Shown here: positions 46,146 through 53,661 of the stretch, in pieces | How the letters are laid out: every line of letters starts with the position of its first letter | Position numbering within the stretch: the first letter of the stretch is position 1 | NCBI GenBank assembly: GCA_018661705.1 | Contig: JABJHR010000013.1 | Coordinates: 1-64,000, forward strand | Origin: Candidatus Woesearchaeota archaeon | Lineage (GTDB): Archaea > Nanobdellota > Nanobdellia > Woesearchaeales > DSVV01 | DNA: 64,000 nucleotides | Direction of reading: 5' to 3' | Translations under genes and position numbers: made by a program | The notes under the pieces: generated by a model | Database searches by the model: none | Seen by the model: only the letters and a program-made list of their open reading frames with translations | Told to the model about the DNA's origin: nothing

Positions 46146-47536
46146 TGCAACATTCATTCCTAGAGGATCCCATGAAACAATTAAACAGGGATGCATATGC
46201 TGGTTTTATTAGAAGGCACAAGAAGCCAAAGGAATTAAGAAATGCCTCTGTATTGTGCATGTCTGGACCTGAGATGAGTGAAGTATTGGCTCTATGGGAT
46301 GGATTAAAGGTAAAAAGAAAGAACATTACTAGTGTTGAAAAAGGAGATGATGAGTATATAGAATTAGAAGAAAGAGTTGCACAAGAACCAGAAGGACAAA
46401 GAATTAAGACTGAAAAAGCTGATATTTTAGATTTCTTAAGAACTACAGACAAACAATTTGATTTTATATTCTTAGATTATTGTGGAATGTTTGATTCTGA
46501 TGTAAGACAAGCAGCATATACAATTTCTAGAAGACAACTTTTGAAAGAAAACGGAATTGTTGCTATTAACATAAGAGAAGGAAGAGAGGATTTAGTAAAA
46601 CAATCAGAATATGTGCTTGCAACTGAATGGTTTGATTCAGGAATAACAGTATCATTTGATGATATAGGAACTGAGAGTTATGATATTGGAGCCCTAGAAG
46701 AGAAGCTTGCAAGAGAGGTAATTCAAGAATACGAAAAACACAAAAAAACAGCAGAAGAAAATAAAGACAAACTAAAAGAATTTAGAAGAACAAGCTTAGC
46801 TAGAACAATTATCTATGGAATGTTTTGTGGAAAAATACAAACACAAATGCCTGAGTTATATCCACCAGAACTAATTGAATGGACAGTAAAAAGTGTCAGA
46901 AAAATGTATGCAAAAGTTAATGAATTAACAGAGGGTTTATTATTCAAAAGAGAACCTATGTTTGCAAGAGCATATGCAAAAAATGATGTTGACACATTAA
47001 TGCAACATTCATGGTTTATGATTCAATCTCAAATAGCAATTATTAATCATTTCCAAAAATTGGGAAGTAATTCCAATGTGTTCCATTATTTAGAAGCAAA
47101 AGCAAGACGACCATACTTTCTGCAGGACATGGAATGCTTCAGATACACTAGTCAACCAGGAAATAGTTCAATGTTCGGTGCAATTGGATTATTTGACCAG
47201 AGAAGAGATTTCTTTGATGAAAATAATATTGGATTTTATTTTGGAAAAGAAAATGGCACTTTAATGATTTATAATGGAGATACTAGAAAAGCACAAAGAG
47301 AAATTAAAAGAGCAGAAGAAAGATTTTATAAAAAAGCACAAGATAGAAGTCGAAGAAGACGTGGAAGAAACAATGGCATAGTATCAAGAGAAATATTAGA
47401 CAGAGAAATAGAGGGGATAAAAAGTCGAGACCTTCGAAGACAAGGCGAGTACATCAGACAATACATGCAATTCTATGAAGCACAACTTAAACACATGGAA
47501 ACTTTTATTCCAAATGTAAGGGAGTTGAGACTATGA
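46145..47536 (+). CDS. Rossmann methyltransferase-like protein, tandem paralogue 2
   Basis: Same architecture as its neighbours: CMSGPEMSEVLALWDGL, FDFIFLDYCGMF and GIVAINIREGRE in the Rossmann-like half, and YTSQPGNSSM then LFDQRRDFFD in the C-terminal half. The N-terminus SFLEDPMKQLNRD matches SFLDDPVKQLWRE of paralogue 3. Its ATG overlaps the preceding stop region and it overlaps the next gene by 4 nt, so the three are translationally coupled. The C-terminal Arg-rich helix (SRRRRGRNN) may contact nucleic acid. Function unknown. Confidence 0.75.
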   Translation: MQHSFLEDPMKQLNRDAYAGFIRRHKKPKELRNASVLCMSGPEMSEVLALWDGLKVKRKNITSVEKGDDEYIELEERVAQEPEGQRIKTEKADILDFLRTTDKQFDFIFLDYCGMFDSDVRQAAYTISRRQLLKENGIVAINIREGREDLVKQSEYVLATEWFDSGITVSFDDIGTESYDIGALEEKLAREVIQEYEKHKKTAEENKDKLKEFRRTSLARTIIYGMFCGKIQTQMPELYPPELIEWTVKSVRKMYAKVNELTEGLLFKREPMFARAYAKNDVDTLMQHSWFMIQSQIAIINHFQKLGSNSNVFHYLEAKARRPYFLQDMECFRYTSQPGNSSMFGAIGLFDQRRDFFDENNIGFYFGKENGTLMIYNGDTRKAQREIKRAEERFYKKAQDRSRRRRGRNNGIVSREILDREIEGIKSRDLRRQGEYIRQYMQFYEAQLKHMETFIPNVRELRL

Positions 47537-48843
47537 CTCATTCATTCCTAGATGATCCAGTAAAACAATTATGGAGAGAGAAAGTAATAGAGTTTGTTAG
47601 AAAGCAATATGGTGTTGGAAAATTAAGCAAACTAAAAGTTCTTTGTATGCCTGGTTCTGAAATGGGGGAAGTATTAAGAGTTTGGGATGAATTAGGTGTT
47701 AGAAGAAAAAATATTTATGGTGTAGAGTATGGAGACGAAGAATTTGCAGAGTTAGAAGCAAGAGTTAAAGAGCTTCCAAACAAACAAAGAATTAGATTGT
47801 ATAATGGGGATGTTGCTGATTTTCTAAGAGATGAAAACACCGTCTTTGATATTATTAACTTAGATTATTGCAGTTATTTTAGCAGAGATGTTGGAAAAGC
47901 ATTGAATGAAATTACTCAAAGACAAAGATTGGCAGAAAAAGGTATTCTTGGTGTTAATGTTTTAGAGAGAAGAGAAACAAAAGCACGGCAAAGAGATTAT
48001 TTAGACATATCTGCTTTATTTGATGAAGGGCTTGTTAAATATGTAGATCCTAAGAGAGAAAAAGGAAATAATAAAATAACATTTGAAGAAGGCGTCAGAG
48101 AATTTGTAAAAGAGATAAAATTTCCTTCTGATTATTCAATTGAAAAAGGTATTGATTTAAGAGACTTAAGACAACAAATATTTACAAGAAGCATTGCCTT
48201 AGGATTTCAAGTAGGAATTAATCCAATGGATCTTCCTAATTTATTCCCACCAGAATTTTTAAAATCTATGCTGGAGATTGTTATTAAATTTTTCTTAGCA
48301 GCAGATAAAGAATCAGATGGTAGATATTTTAGAGAGTATGATTATGCAAAAGAAATTATTGAAGGAGAAAATCTAAGAGATATTGCTGTTACCCCAAATA
48401 TGTCAACACTTTTACAAGCACAACTTAAACAACAACATGCAAAACAAGGATTACATCCATCTGTTGCTGGTTTTATTTATTTGAAATATAAAAAACCTTA
48501 TTTTGTAGAAGATGTAGCAAGTTATAGATATGCTAGCCAACCTTCTGGATCACCAATGATTTGTGATTTATTCTATTTGGATCAGAGAAGAGAATGGTTT
48601 AATCCAGAAAAAGCTGATATGGTCTTAAATAAAATTAATGGTACTTATAAGTCAGTTTGGAAAAATACAAAAAGTGGACAAAAAAAAATAAGACAGCTTG
48701 CAAGAAATGAAAGAGAAGCAACATTATTAAGTAATGCTGATTATGAGGAACAAAGAAATTATATGATAGAACTTGATCAAAAGTATACTGCATATATAAG
48801 ATCATTAGAACAACTAAAACCAGACAGAATTAGGTTAAGTTAG
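47533..48843 (+). CDS. Rossmann methyltransferase-like protein, tandem paralogue 3
   Basis: Third copy of the family (436 aa): CMPGSEMGEVLRVWDELG, FDIINLDYCSYF, GILGVNVLERRE, and the conserved YASQPSGSPM..DLFYLDQRREWF block. It begins 4 nt inside the previous gene. The copies have diverged widely while keeping the two conserved cores, which argues for three distinct roles or a hetero-oligomer rather than recent duplication. The operon ends just before a tRNA gene with its own TATA box. Confidence 0.75.
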   Translation: MTHSFLDDPVKQLWREKVIEFVRKQYGVGKLSKLKVLCMPGSEMGEVLRVWDELGVRRKNIYGVEYGDEEFAELEARVKELPNKQRIRLYNGDVADFLRDENTVFDIINLDYCSYFSRDVGKALNEITQRQRLAEKGILGVNVLERRETKARQRDYLDISALFDEGLVKYVDPKREKGNNKITFEEGVREFVKEIKFPSDYSIEKGIDLRDLRQQIFTRSIALGFQVGINPMDLPNLFPPEFLKSMLEIVIKFFLAADKESDGRYFREYDYAKEIIEGENLRDIAVTPNMSTLLQAQLKQQHAKQGLHPSVAGFIYLKYKKPYFVEDVASYRYASQPSGSPMICDLFYLDQRREWFNPEKADMVLNKINGTYKSVWKNTKSGQKKIRQLARNEREATLLSNADYEEQRNYMIELDQKYTAYIRSLEQLKPDRIRLS

Positions 48844-48847
48844 AAAA

Positions 48848-48857
48848 CTTTAAAAAG
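48848..48857 (+). promoter_or_regulatory. TATA box of the tRNA-Val gene
   Basis: CTTTAAAAAG is centred 29 nt upstream of the first tRNA base (48882). Confidence 0.6.
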
Positions 48858-48901
48858 AAACAGATTGTCTTAGAAATATATGGGCCTATGGTCTAGTGGC
48901 T

Positions 48902-48941
48902 ATACACAAAAATCAGAATTATCTGGTTTTTTGAACCATAG
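48902..48941 (+). other. tRNA intron 1, D-loop (position ~20/21)
   Basis: 40 nt, removed between T48901 and A48942. It contains an internal hairpin CAGA-atta-TCTG and an A-rich/T-rich helix next to the splice motif. The splice helix has 4 pairs, including one G.U. Confidence 0.8.
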
Positions 48942-48980
48942 ATGACATCGCCTTGACTTGGCGAGGATCCCCGGTTCAAG

Positions 48981-49018
48981 ACGCTTTAAATCTCTGAAAG
49001 AGAGTTATAGCATGAAAC
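48981..49018 (+). other. tRNA intron 2, T-loop (position 59/60)
   Basis: 38 nt, removed between G48980 and T49019. It folds into GCT-t-TAA/TTA-t-AGC and TCTCT-gaa-AGAGA. The splice helix TTCA/TGAA is flanked by 3-nt bulges, with one C.A mismatch on the intron side. Confidence 0.82.
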
Positions 49019-49081
49019 TCCGGGTGGGCCCATTTTCTTTATAATTAATTTTATATTATGAATGAAAATCCCCTCTAAACT

Positions 49082-49090
49082 CTTATAAAC
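49082..49090 (+). promoter_or_regulatory. TATA box of the DUF3810-like gene
   Basis: CTTATAAAC is centred about 26 nt upstream of ATG 49112, implying a leaderless transcript. Confidence 0.55.
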
Positions 49091-49111
49091 CTTGCTGCAT
49101 TACCTTCTATT

Positions 49112-50161
49112 ATGAGCCTTACTAATATAGTTGGAGATTTATATCATAAGCACTTTTATAGACATTACTCTAATGTAATGGGAAGAGTTAGTGATACATT
49201 TAAGTTTACAGCATTAGAAGCACTAATTGCACCTGTAGTTTATTTACCAGAAACATTAATAGCTTATTATGCGTTTAATAGTATCTTGTCTTCTTTTAAT
49301 GGACCAGGAAATCCTACTGCGAATGGTTCACCAGGAGGGCTTGTCATGAATCTTTTAATGGGATTAGCAGGTGCAGCAGGATTATATGTAACAACCTATG
49401 GTGTAAATCATTTGAGAACACCATTAACAAAAAAATTAGAATTAAAAGAAAAGAAAATAGATATTGAGAAAGAACTTAATTATACTATTGGAAAATTAAA
49501 TAAATTATCGGAGTCTCCTGAACTTGAGCAGAAAGAATATCATGATTTAATAAAAGAAAATATGGAAAAAGTTCTTGAAGATATTTATGATTACAAAGTA
49601 AGAGTTCCAAAAAGAGTTAAAACAACTATTTTCAGAAAAGTTATGAGAAAAGATGGTTGGATGGGTATGATGAATCCAGTATTAACAGAAGTTATCTCAG
49701 CTTGTCCTGATAACTTACAAATTGATATTCACTCTTCCACCCATGAAAGAACCCATATTACAGGAGTATGTAATGAATCAGAAGCAGAATTATTAACATA
49801 CATTGCATTACATAAAACAGATAATCCTTCATTACAATATCAAGCATATTTTATGAGATTAGAAAGTTTAATAAGTCAATATGGTTATAGAAAATTTGAA
49901 TCCTATTGCGAAAAAACACAATTAAATGAAAGAACATGGCAAGAAATAGAGGATATTGATAAATACATGAAAGAAGCAGAAAAATTAGGTTGGTATGGAA
50001 AAATAAGAAAAGGTATTGGAGATACAATTAGATATATTCTTCCCAAAAGAAAAAAATCTAAAAAAGAAAGAATAAGTGCAAGAATTGATAAAGTTTATAT
50101 TTCTAGACCATTGATTTTAATGAGTGCATATGATCCACCTACCGCAAATACAGTTAAATAA
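49112..50161 (+). CDS. Membrane protein with HExxH motif, DUF3810-like metallopeptidase
   Basis: Two hydrophobic segments near the N-terminus (about 30-58 and 75-95) are followed by a ~250-residue soluble part. Residues 211-215 read HERTH, a HExxH zinc site, in the context THERTHITGVCNESEAELL. The downstream Glu (222-226) fits the third ligand, and this Gly..E.EA pattern recalls DUF3810/gluzincin peptidases. Arg-rich segment RVPKRVKTTIFRKVMRK precedes it. It starts as a leaderless gene after the tRNA. Substrate unknown; membrane-associated proteolysis is the best guess. Confidence 0.7.
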   Translation: MSLTNIVGDLYHKHFYRHYSNVMGRVSDTFKFTALEALIAPVVYLPETLIAYYAFNSILSSFNGPGNPTANGSPGGLVMNLLMGLAGAAGLYVTTYGVNHLRTPLTKKLELKEKKIDIEKELNYTIGKLNKLSESPELEQKEYHDLIKENMEKVLEDIYDYKVRVPKRVKTTIFRKVMRKDGWMGMMNPVLTEVISACPDNLQIDIHSSTHERTHITGVCNESEAELLTYIALHKTDNPSLQYQAYFMRLESLISQYGYRKFESYCEKTQLNERTWQEIEDIDKYMKEAEKLGWYGKIRKGIGDTIRYILPKRKKSKKERISARIDKVYISRPLILMSAYDPPTANTVK

Positions 50162-50168
50162 CCCTAAT

Positions 50169-50178
50169 CTTTTTAAAC
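50169..50178 (+). promoter_or_regulatory. TATA box of the yhhQ-like gene
   Basis: CTTTTTAAAC is centred about 27 nt upstream of ATG 50200. Confidence 0.5.
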
Positions 50179-50199
50179 AGTAAGAGGTTTCCTTCTATC

Positions 50200-50868
50200 A
50201 TGTCAAATGAATTATTATGGATTATATTATTGCTAGTAAACTGTTTTATGGTAGTTTTTGCATATAGGTTTTTTGGTAAGACAGGATTGTATGTATGGAC
50301 TGCAGCTGCTGTAATATTAGCTAATATTCAGGTTTTAAAAACAGTGCAATTATTTGGAATGGTTGCAACGTTAGGTAATATTATTTATGGAAGTCTTTTC
50401 TTAAGTACTGATATATTATCAGAAAACCATGGTAAAAAGGCAGCAAGAAAAGCAGTATGGATTGGTTTCTTTGTGTTAATTGCAGCAACAATTATAATGC
50501 AAATTTGTTTACAATTTATTCCAGATGCAAGTGATTTTGCACATGGTTCATTAGAAGTATTATTTGGATTTTTACCAAGGATTGCATTAGCAAGTTTAAC
50601 TGCATACTTAATTTCACAAAACTTTGATGTTTGGTATTTTCATTTTTTGAAGAAAAAAACAAAAGGAAAATATCTTTGGTTAAGAAATAATATGACAACA
50701 ATGACATCACAATTCTTTGATTCATTAATATTTGTAATGATTGCTTTCTGGGGAGTATTTCCTAACACAGTATTATGGGAGATCTTTCTGACAACTTATG
50801 TATTAAAATGGATTGTAGCTTTAATAGATACTCCTTTTATTTATTGGGCAAAGAGTATGAAAAATTAA
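50200..50868 (+). CDS. yhhQ: Queuosine precursor transporter (YhhQ/QPTR family)
   Basis: 222 residues, six to seven predicted membrane segments. The signatures LSTDILSENHGKKAARKAVWIGF and SQFFDSLIFVMIAFWG are diagnostic of the YhhQ (DUF165) family, which imports queuosine precursors (preQ0, preQ1 or queuine). It is leaderless. The bacterial-type TGT at 54313 and QueH at 55743 would use the imported base. It converges on the TrmB gene, overlapping its end by 4 nt. Confidence 0.93.
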   Translation: MSNELLWIILLLVNCFMVVFAYRFFGKTGLYVWTAAAVILANIQVLKTVQLFGMVATLGNIIYGSLFLSTDILSENHGKKAARKAVWIGFFVLIAATIIMQICLQFIPDASDFAHGSLEVLFGFLPRIALASLTAYLISQNFDVWYFHFLKKKTKGKYLWLRNNMTTMTSQFFDSLIFVMIAFWGVFPNTVLWEIFLTTYVLKWIVALIDTPFIYWAKSMKN

Positions 50869-51608
50869 GATTCACATCTATCCCACATATGTTTCCAAAA
50901 AGTTCTGTAACCATCTGCCAACAATTTATTCTTTAAAACAAATTGAATTGGTTCTTCAAATAATTGTCCTGGTTTGGCGCCTACAAAAGTAACAACATAA
51001 TCTCCGAATATATCTACCATAGTATTGCTTGAATATTCCTTAGGTAAAAATTTGTATGGTTTACCTACTAATTTTAGGATTTCAGGTTTTTCTGTTTTAA
51101 CTTCATGATCAAAGATATGATAAAACTTAATACCAAGTCTTTTTCTTTCTCTATCAAAATGTTTAAGATAATGCTTAAGCCTAGGATCAAGCCACATTGC
51201 TTTTGCTCCCATAAAATAAACAGGTTGTTTTTGCTCAAGAATTAATTGAAGATAGGTTTTGACACCCTCAATCCCCCTAAATATATGTGCTTCTGCTTCA
51301 GCTTCAACTGCCTTATGCAATTTTTTCATATCAGGAAGAAAAGAATCTAAAGCTGTTTCTTTTTCCTTTATAATCTCTTTTAACCTTTCAGGAGAAATTG
51401 CCTTGAATAATCGCTCACCTTTGGTAAATGTTTCAGATGCTAGACCTTTTTCAATTAATTTGTTTAAAGCATCATAGACATTCCTCCTATGAACATTGGA
51501 TTTGATAGATATATTACTTGTATTAGACTCTCCTAAGTAAAGTAAAGCTTCATATACCCTTGATTCATTCAATGTGAGACCTATTTTCTGAAGGATTTCT
51601 TGATACAT
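50865..51608 (-). CDS. TrmB-family transcriptional regulator
   Basis: Winged helix at the N-terminus (IGLTLNESRVYEALLYLG, recognition helix SNVHRRNVYDALNKL), a coiled coil, then the TrmB C-terminal domain beginning EAHIFRGIEGVKTYL. It is closest in layout to the TrmB gene at 18880 (EAHIFQGLKALFDIL). ATG 51608 matches family starts; the open frame extends further upstream without family similarity. Two palindromes (51641-51653, 51685-51700) lie just upstream, between this gene and the exported protein gene at 51829, which it may regulate. Confidence 0.92.
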   Translation of the reverse strand: MYQEILQKIGLTLNESRVYEALLYLGESNTSNISIKSNVHRRNVYDALNKLIEKGLASETFTKGERLFKAISPERLKEIIKEKETALDSFLPDMKKLHKAVEAEAEAHIFRGIEGVKTYLQLILEQKQPVYFMGAKAMWLDPRLKHYLKHFDRERKRLGIKFYHIFDHEVKTEKPEILKLVGKPYKFLPKEYSSNTMVDIFGDYVVTFVGAKPGQLFEEPIQFVLKNKLLADGYRTFWKHMWDRCES

Positions 51609-51640
51609 ATTAATCAGTCCGTGGTTAGTAGTTAGTGGTA

Positions 51641-51653
51641 TGTAGTTACTACA
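51641..51653. promoter_or_regulatory. Palindrome TGTAGT-T-ACTACA, candidate TrmB operator
   Basis: Perfect 6-bp arms 33 nt upstream of the TrmB start; TACT/AGTA half-sites are typical of TrmB operators. Confidence 0.5.
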
Positions 51654-51684
51654 AACACCATTATTTATATAGTTTTCTAATATT

Positions 51685-51700
51685 GGTGGTACATACCACC
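51685..51700. promoter_or_regulatory. Palindrome GGTGGTA-CA-TACCACC, candidate operator
   Basis: Perfect 7-bp arms between the TATA-like elements of the divergent genes at 51608 and 51829. Confidence 0.5.
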
Positions 51701-51828
51701 CCAAAAGTTTATATGGTTTGAGGCTAGTTAGTATTGTAAAGGAGTAACAAAGCAAAGAAGGAAGTTACTGCTTAGAAAGTTCTTGTAAGCTAGATAATGC
51801 TAGCGAGAGCTGTAAGGAGGTAAACAAA

Positions 51829-52611
51829 ATGTCATTAATAAAGAAACTTAGAGAATGGAGAGTAAGACATAAAGTTGCAGCTGCAATAATGGAAGGTGCA
51901 ACATTATATGCGGGAACAAACGCAGCAGTTGCAGCAGTTGAAACATTTGTACAACCACAACAACAAATAGTTGAAACAATTGTGGACACAGTAATTCCAT
52001 CAGCACAAGCTGATTATTTTGATGGATGTCGTGGCCCAGAGATGTTTCAGTTAGATCAAAGAGTAACTTTAAGTGAAGGAACACCTGGTTATACATTGCT
52101 ACCAAAAGTTTTCATTGATCAAAATGAAGATGGACATAGTTTTTTTGGTGTAACACCTTTTATGTACACACCTGGACAAAAACCGGCAGTTGGTGTCGGA
52201 GCTGGAATGTTCGTTGATTTAGGAGAGCATGTAAAAATGCTAGGAGTGGTTCCAGTAGTTTACAATACAGAGGGTGAAGCATTAAACATAAACCCAACTG
52301 TGTATGCAACAATTATGGCTGGAAAATTTTTAATTGATCCAAGAGTTAGTTATTTAGCAAGCATTAATGAACAAGGAACAACACATAATTTAGCATTTGG
52401 AACAACTGTTGGATTAATGATTGATAATGTTGTAATTGGTGGAGATGTTGAAACTGCAATAGATCCAGCAAATGCACAATCAGAACAACTTGAAGGAAAC
52501 CTAAAGTATGGTGGAATCATTAGAGTTGATCTTGATAAGCAACATAAGAACTGGATGCAAGCTTACTTTGGAAAAGATTCAGTTACTGTTGGCTTTAGAG
52601 CTAACTTTTAA
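51829..52611 (+). CDS. Exported protein with predicted outer-membrane-like beta-barrel
   Basis: 260 residues. The basic start and Ala-rich hydrophobic segment end in PSAQA|DYF, an AxA signal peptidase site near residue 60. The rest consists of alternating strands with Gly/aromatic girdles (FFGVTPFMYTPG, AVGVGAGMFVDLG, LAFGTTVGLMID) and ends in VTVGFRANF. A C-terminal Phe with hydrophobic residues at alternate positions is the insertion signal of bacterial outer-membrane barrels. AAGGAGGT gives a strong ribosome site. It is divergent to a TrmB gene. The barrel is inference from pattern and very unexpected in an archaeon. Confidence 0.75.
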   Translation: MSLIKKLREWRVRHKVAAAIMEGATLYAGTNAAVAAVETFVQPQQQIVETIVDTVIPSAQADYFDGCRGPEMFQLDQRVTLSEGTPGYTLLPKVFIDQNEDGHSFFGVTPFMYTPGQKPAVGVGAGMFVDLGEHVKMLGVVPVVYNTEGEALNINPTVYATIMAGKFLIDPRVSYLASINEQGTTHNLAFGTTVGLMIDNVVIGGDVETAIDPANAQSEQLEGNLKYGGIIRVDLDKQHKNWMQAYFGKDSVTVGFRANF

Positions 52612-53039
52612 TTTATTTTTTCTTTTATTATTACTTCTAATTCTTTTATCAACCATTTACATTTTTCAACTGCATTTTTTGCAACTTCAAACTTCAACTT
52701 TTTACCATAATAAATTAAAGAATTTCTCTTATATCTGCAATCATCAAAGATTCTAAACATCTTTTGTTCTTCCATAACATCCCGCACATAAAACCCAACG
52801 CAAATATGATTGTTCACTTTAAAACCATCTAATAATAAAATCGCATGAAGCAGTTCAAGAACAGACGAATAGTAACCTTCAAAAATATAATTTACATCTT
52901 CTTCAGTTATAGAATTTTTATTTAAGAATAAGTTTCTTCCTTTAACCGTATCAATTAAAGACCTAACTTTTGAGGTATCAAGTTTTATACTTATAGAAGA
53001 ATTATTAATAATACAATCATTCCAACATATTTCTTTCAT
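52608..53039 (-). CDS. HEPN-domain protein with altered catalytic motif (HepT-like)
   Basis: 143 residues, all helical, encoded with the MNT protein and overlapping it by 23 nt. This is the usual HEPN/MNT toxin-antitoxin order seen in archaea. The HEPN RNase motif RxxxxH appears as KRNSLIYYG, with Tyr in place of His, so RNase activity may be lost, or another His may serve. HEPN proteins of this kind are inactivated by AMPylation by the partner MNT. Other Cys-containing loops (EICWNDC, DDCRYK) are present. Function as a toxin is uncertain. Confidence 0.8.
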   Translation of the reverse strand: MKEICWNDCIINNSSISIKLDTSKVRSLIDTVKGRNLFLNKNSITEEDVNYIFEGYYSSVLELLHAILLLDGFKVNNHICVGFYVRDVMEEQKMFRIFDDCRYKRNSLIYYGKKLKFEVAKNAVEKCKWLIKELEVIIKEKIN

Positions 53040-53568
53040 TTAGTACCTCAATGAAACCATTCAATGTGATTCCATTAAGTATATTATTAGCTAAATGATT
53101 ATTAGAGATTTCCTTAAGATTCTTAAGAACAAACAACTGAATATCTTTTTTTAGTCTTTTCTCAAATTTGGAAAGGTCTATTTTTTCTTTTAAAACAGTC
53201 TCAACAAATATATCAATATCACTATCTTCTGTATCCTCTCCTCTAGAGTATGATCCAAATAATATAATTGTGGGGTTGCTATAATATTCAATTAAATAAT
53301 CAATTAATCCCGAGGAATGTAATTGTTTTATATTAAAATAAGTTTTTTCAAATAAGTAAATTTTAGATGACCTATCAGCTGAATAAAGTTTCACACCAGC
53401 AATAATTTCATGTCTAAGTATTCCTTCTTTTTCTAATTCTTTTGCATAACGAATTGCAGAAGGTAACGGTATCTTTACTTCCCTTTCTATTTGTCTAACT
53501 CTAAGTTTAACTGCCGGATTGATGAAGAAATATTCCATTAATTTGATTTTGATACTTTTTGTTATCAT
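53017..53568 (-). CDS. Winged-helix plus MNT nucleotidyltransferase (antitoxin-like)
   Basis: Residues about 1-85 form a winged helix (VRQIEREVKIPLPSAIRYAKELEKEG), and residues about 95-175 a minimal nucleotidyltransferase with IILFGSYSRGEDTEDSDIDIFVE, the GSxxRG and DxD motif needed for AMP/NMP transfer. So it likely binds its own promoter and modifies the HEPN partner. The palindrome at 53569-53588 touches its start codon and fits this. TATA GCATATAAAC at 53591-53600 implies a leaderless transcript. Confidence 0.9.
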   Translation of the reverse strand: MITKSIKIKLMEYFFINPAVKLRVRQIEREVKIPLPSAIRYAKELEKEGILRHEIIAGVKLYSADRSSKIYLFEKTYFNIKQLHSSGLIDYLIEYYSNPTIILFGSYSRGEDTEDSDIDIFVETVLKEKIDLSKFEKRLKKDIQLFVLKNLKEISNNHLANNILNGITLNGFIEVLNERNMLE

Positions 53569-53588
53569 TTGATAAGATTAGTTATCAA
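53562..53588. promoter_or_regulatory. Operator-like palindromes at the MNT start codon
   Basis: TTGATAA-gattag-TTATCAA (53569-53588) and an overlapping TTATCA-tt-TGATAA (53562-53575) make three alternating half-sites covering the start codon and lying just downstream of the TATA box. This position would block transcription, fitting autoregulation by the winged-helix MNT protein. Confidence 0.6.
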
Positions 53589-53599
53589 GAGTTTATATG

Positions 53600-53630
53600 C
53601 TTTTCGGTTTTACAAAGTAAAACTGAAAAG
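53600..53630. terminator. Strong hairpin between the unknown gene and the MNT/HEPN operon
   Basis: CTTTTCGGTTTTAC (53600-53613) pairs with GTAAAACTGAAAAG (53617-53630), 13 of 14 bp. It lies 32 nt after the stop of the gene at 53662 and abuts the TATA box of the MNT gene, so it could be a terminator or an operator. Confidence 0.5.
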
Positions 53631-53661
53631 GATTGAAGTTTCTTCAATATTTTTTAATTTC

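Larger units (their letters stand above)
48882..49032 (+). tRNA. tRNA-Val(GAC) with two non-canonical introns (D-loop and T-loop)
   Basis: Acceptor GGGCCTA pairs with TGGGCCC (discriminator A at 49032). The anticodon arm TCGCC-TTGACTT-GGCGA gives anticodon GAC (48955-48957). The T-stem CCCGG pairs with CCGGG. Two insertions interrupt it. Intron 1 (48902-48941, 40 nt) fits a bulge-helix-bulge: exon GTGG (48896-48899) pairs with intron CCAT (48936-48939), with bulges CTA and AGA. Intron 2 (48981-49018, 38 nt): exon TTCA (48975-48978) pairs with intron TGAA (49013-49016), bulges AGA and ACT. Removing both leaves a normal 73-nt tRNA with D-arm GTC..GAC and T-loop TTCAAGT. CCA is not encoded. U at position 37 is unusual. 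Confidence 0.93.
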
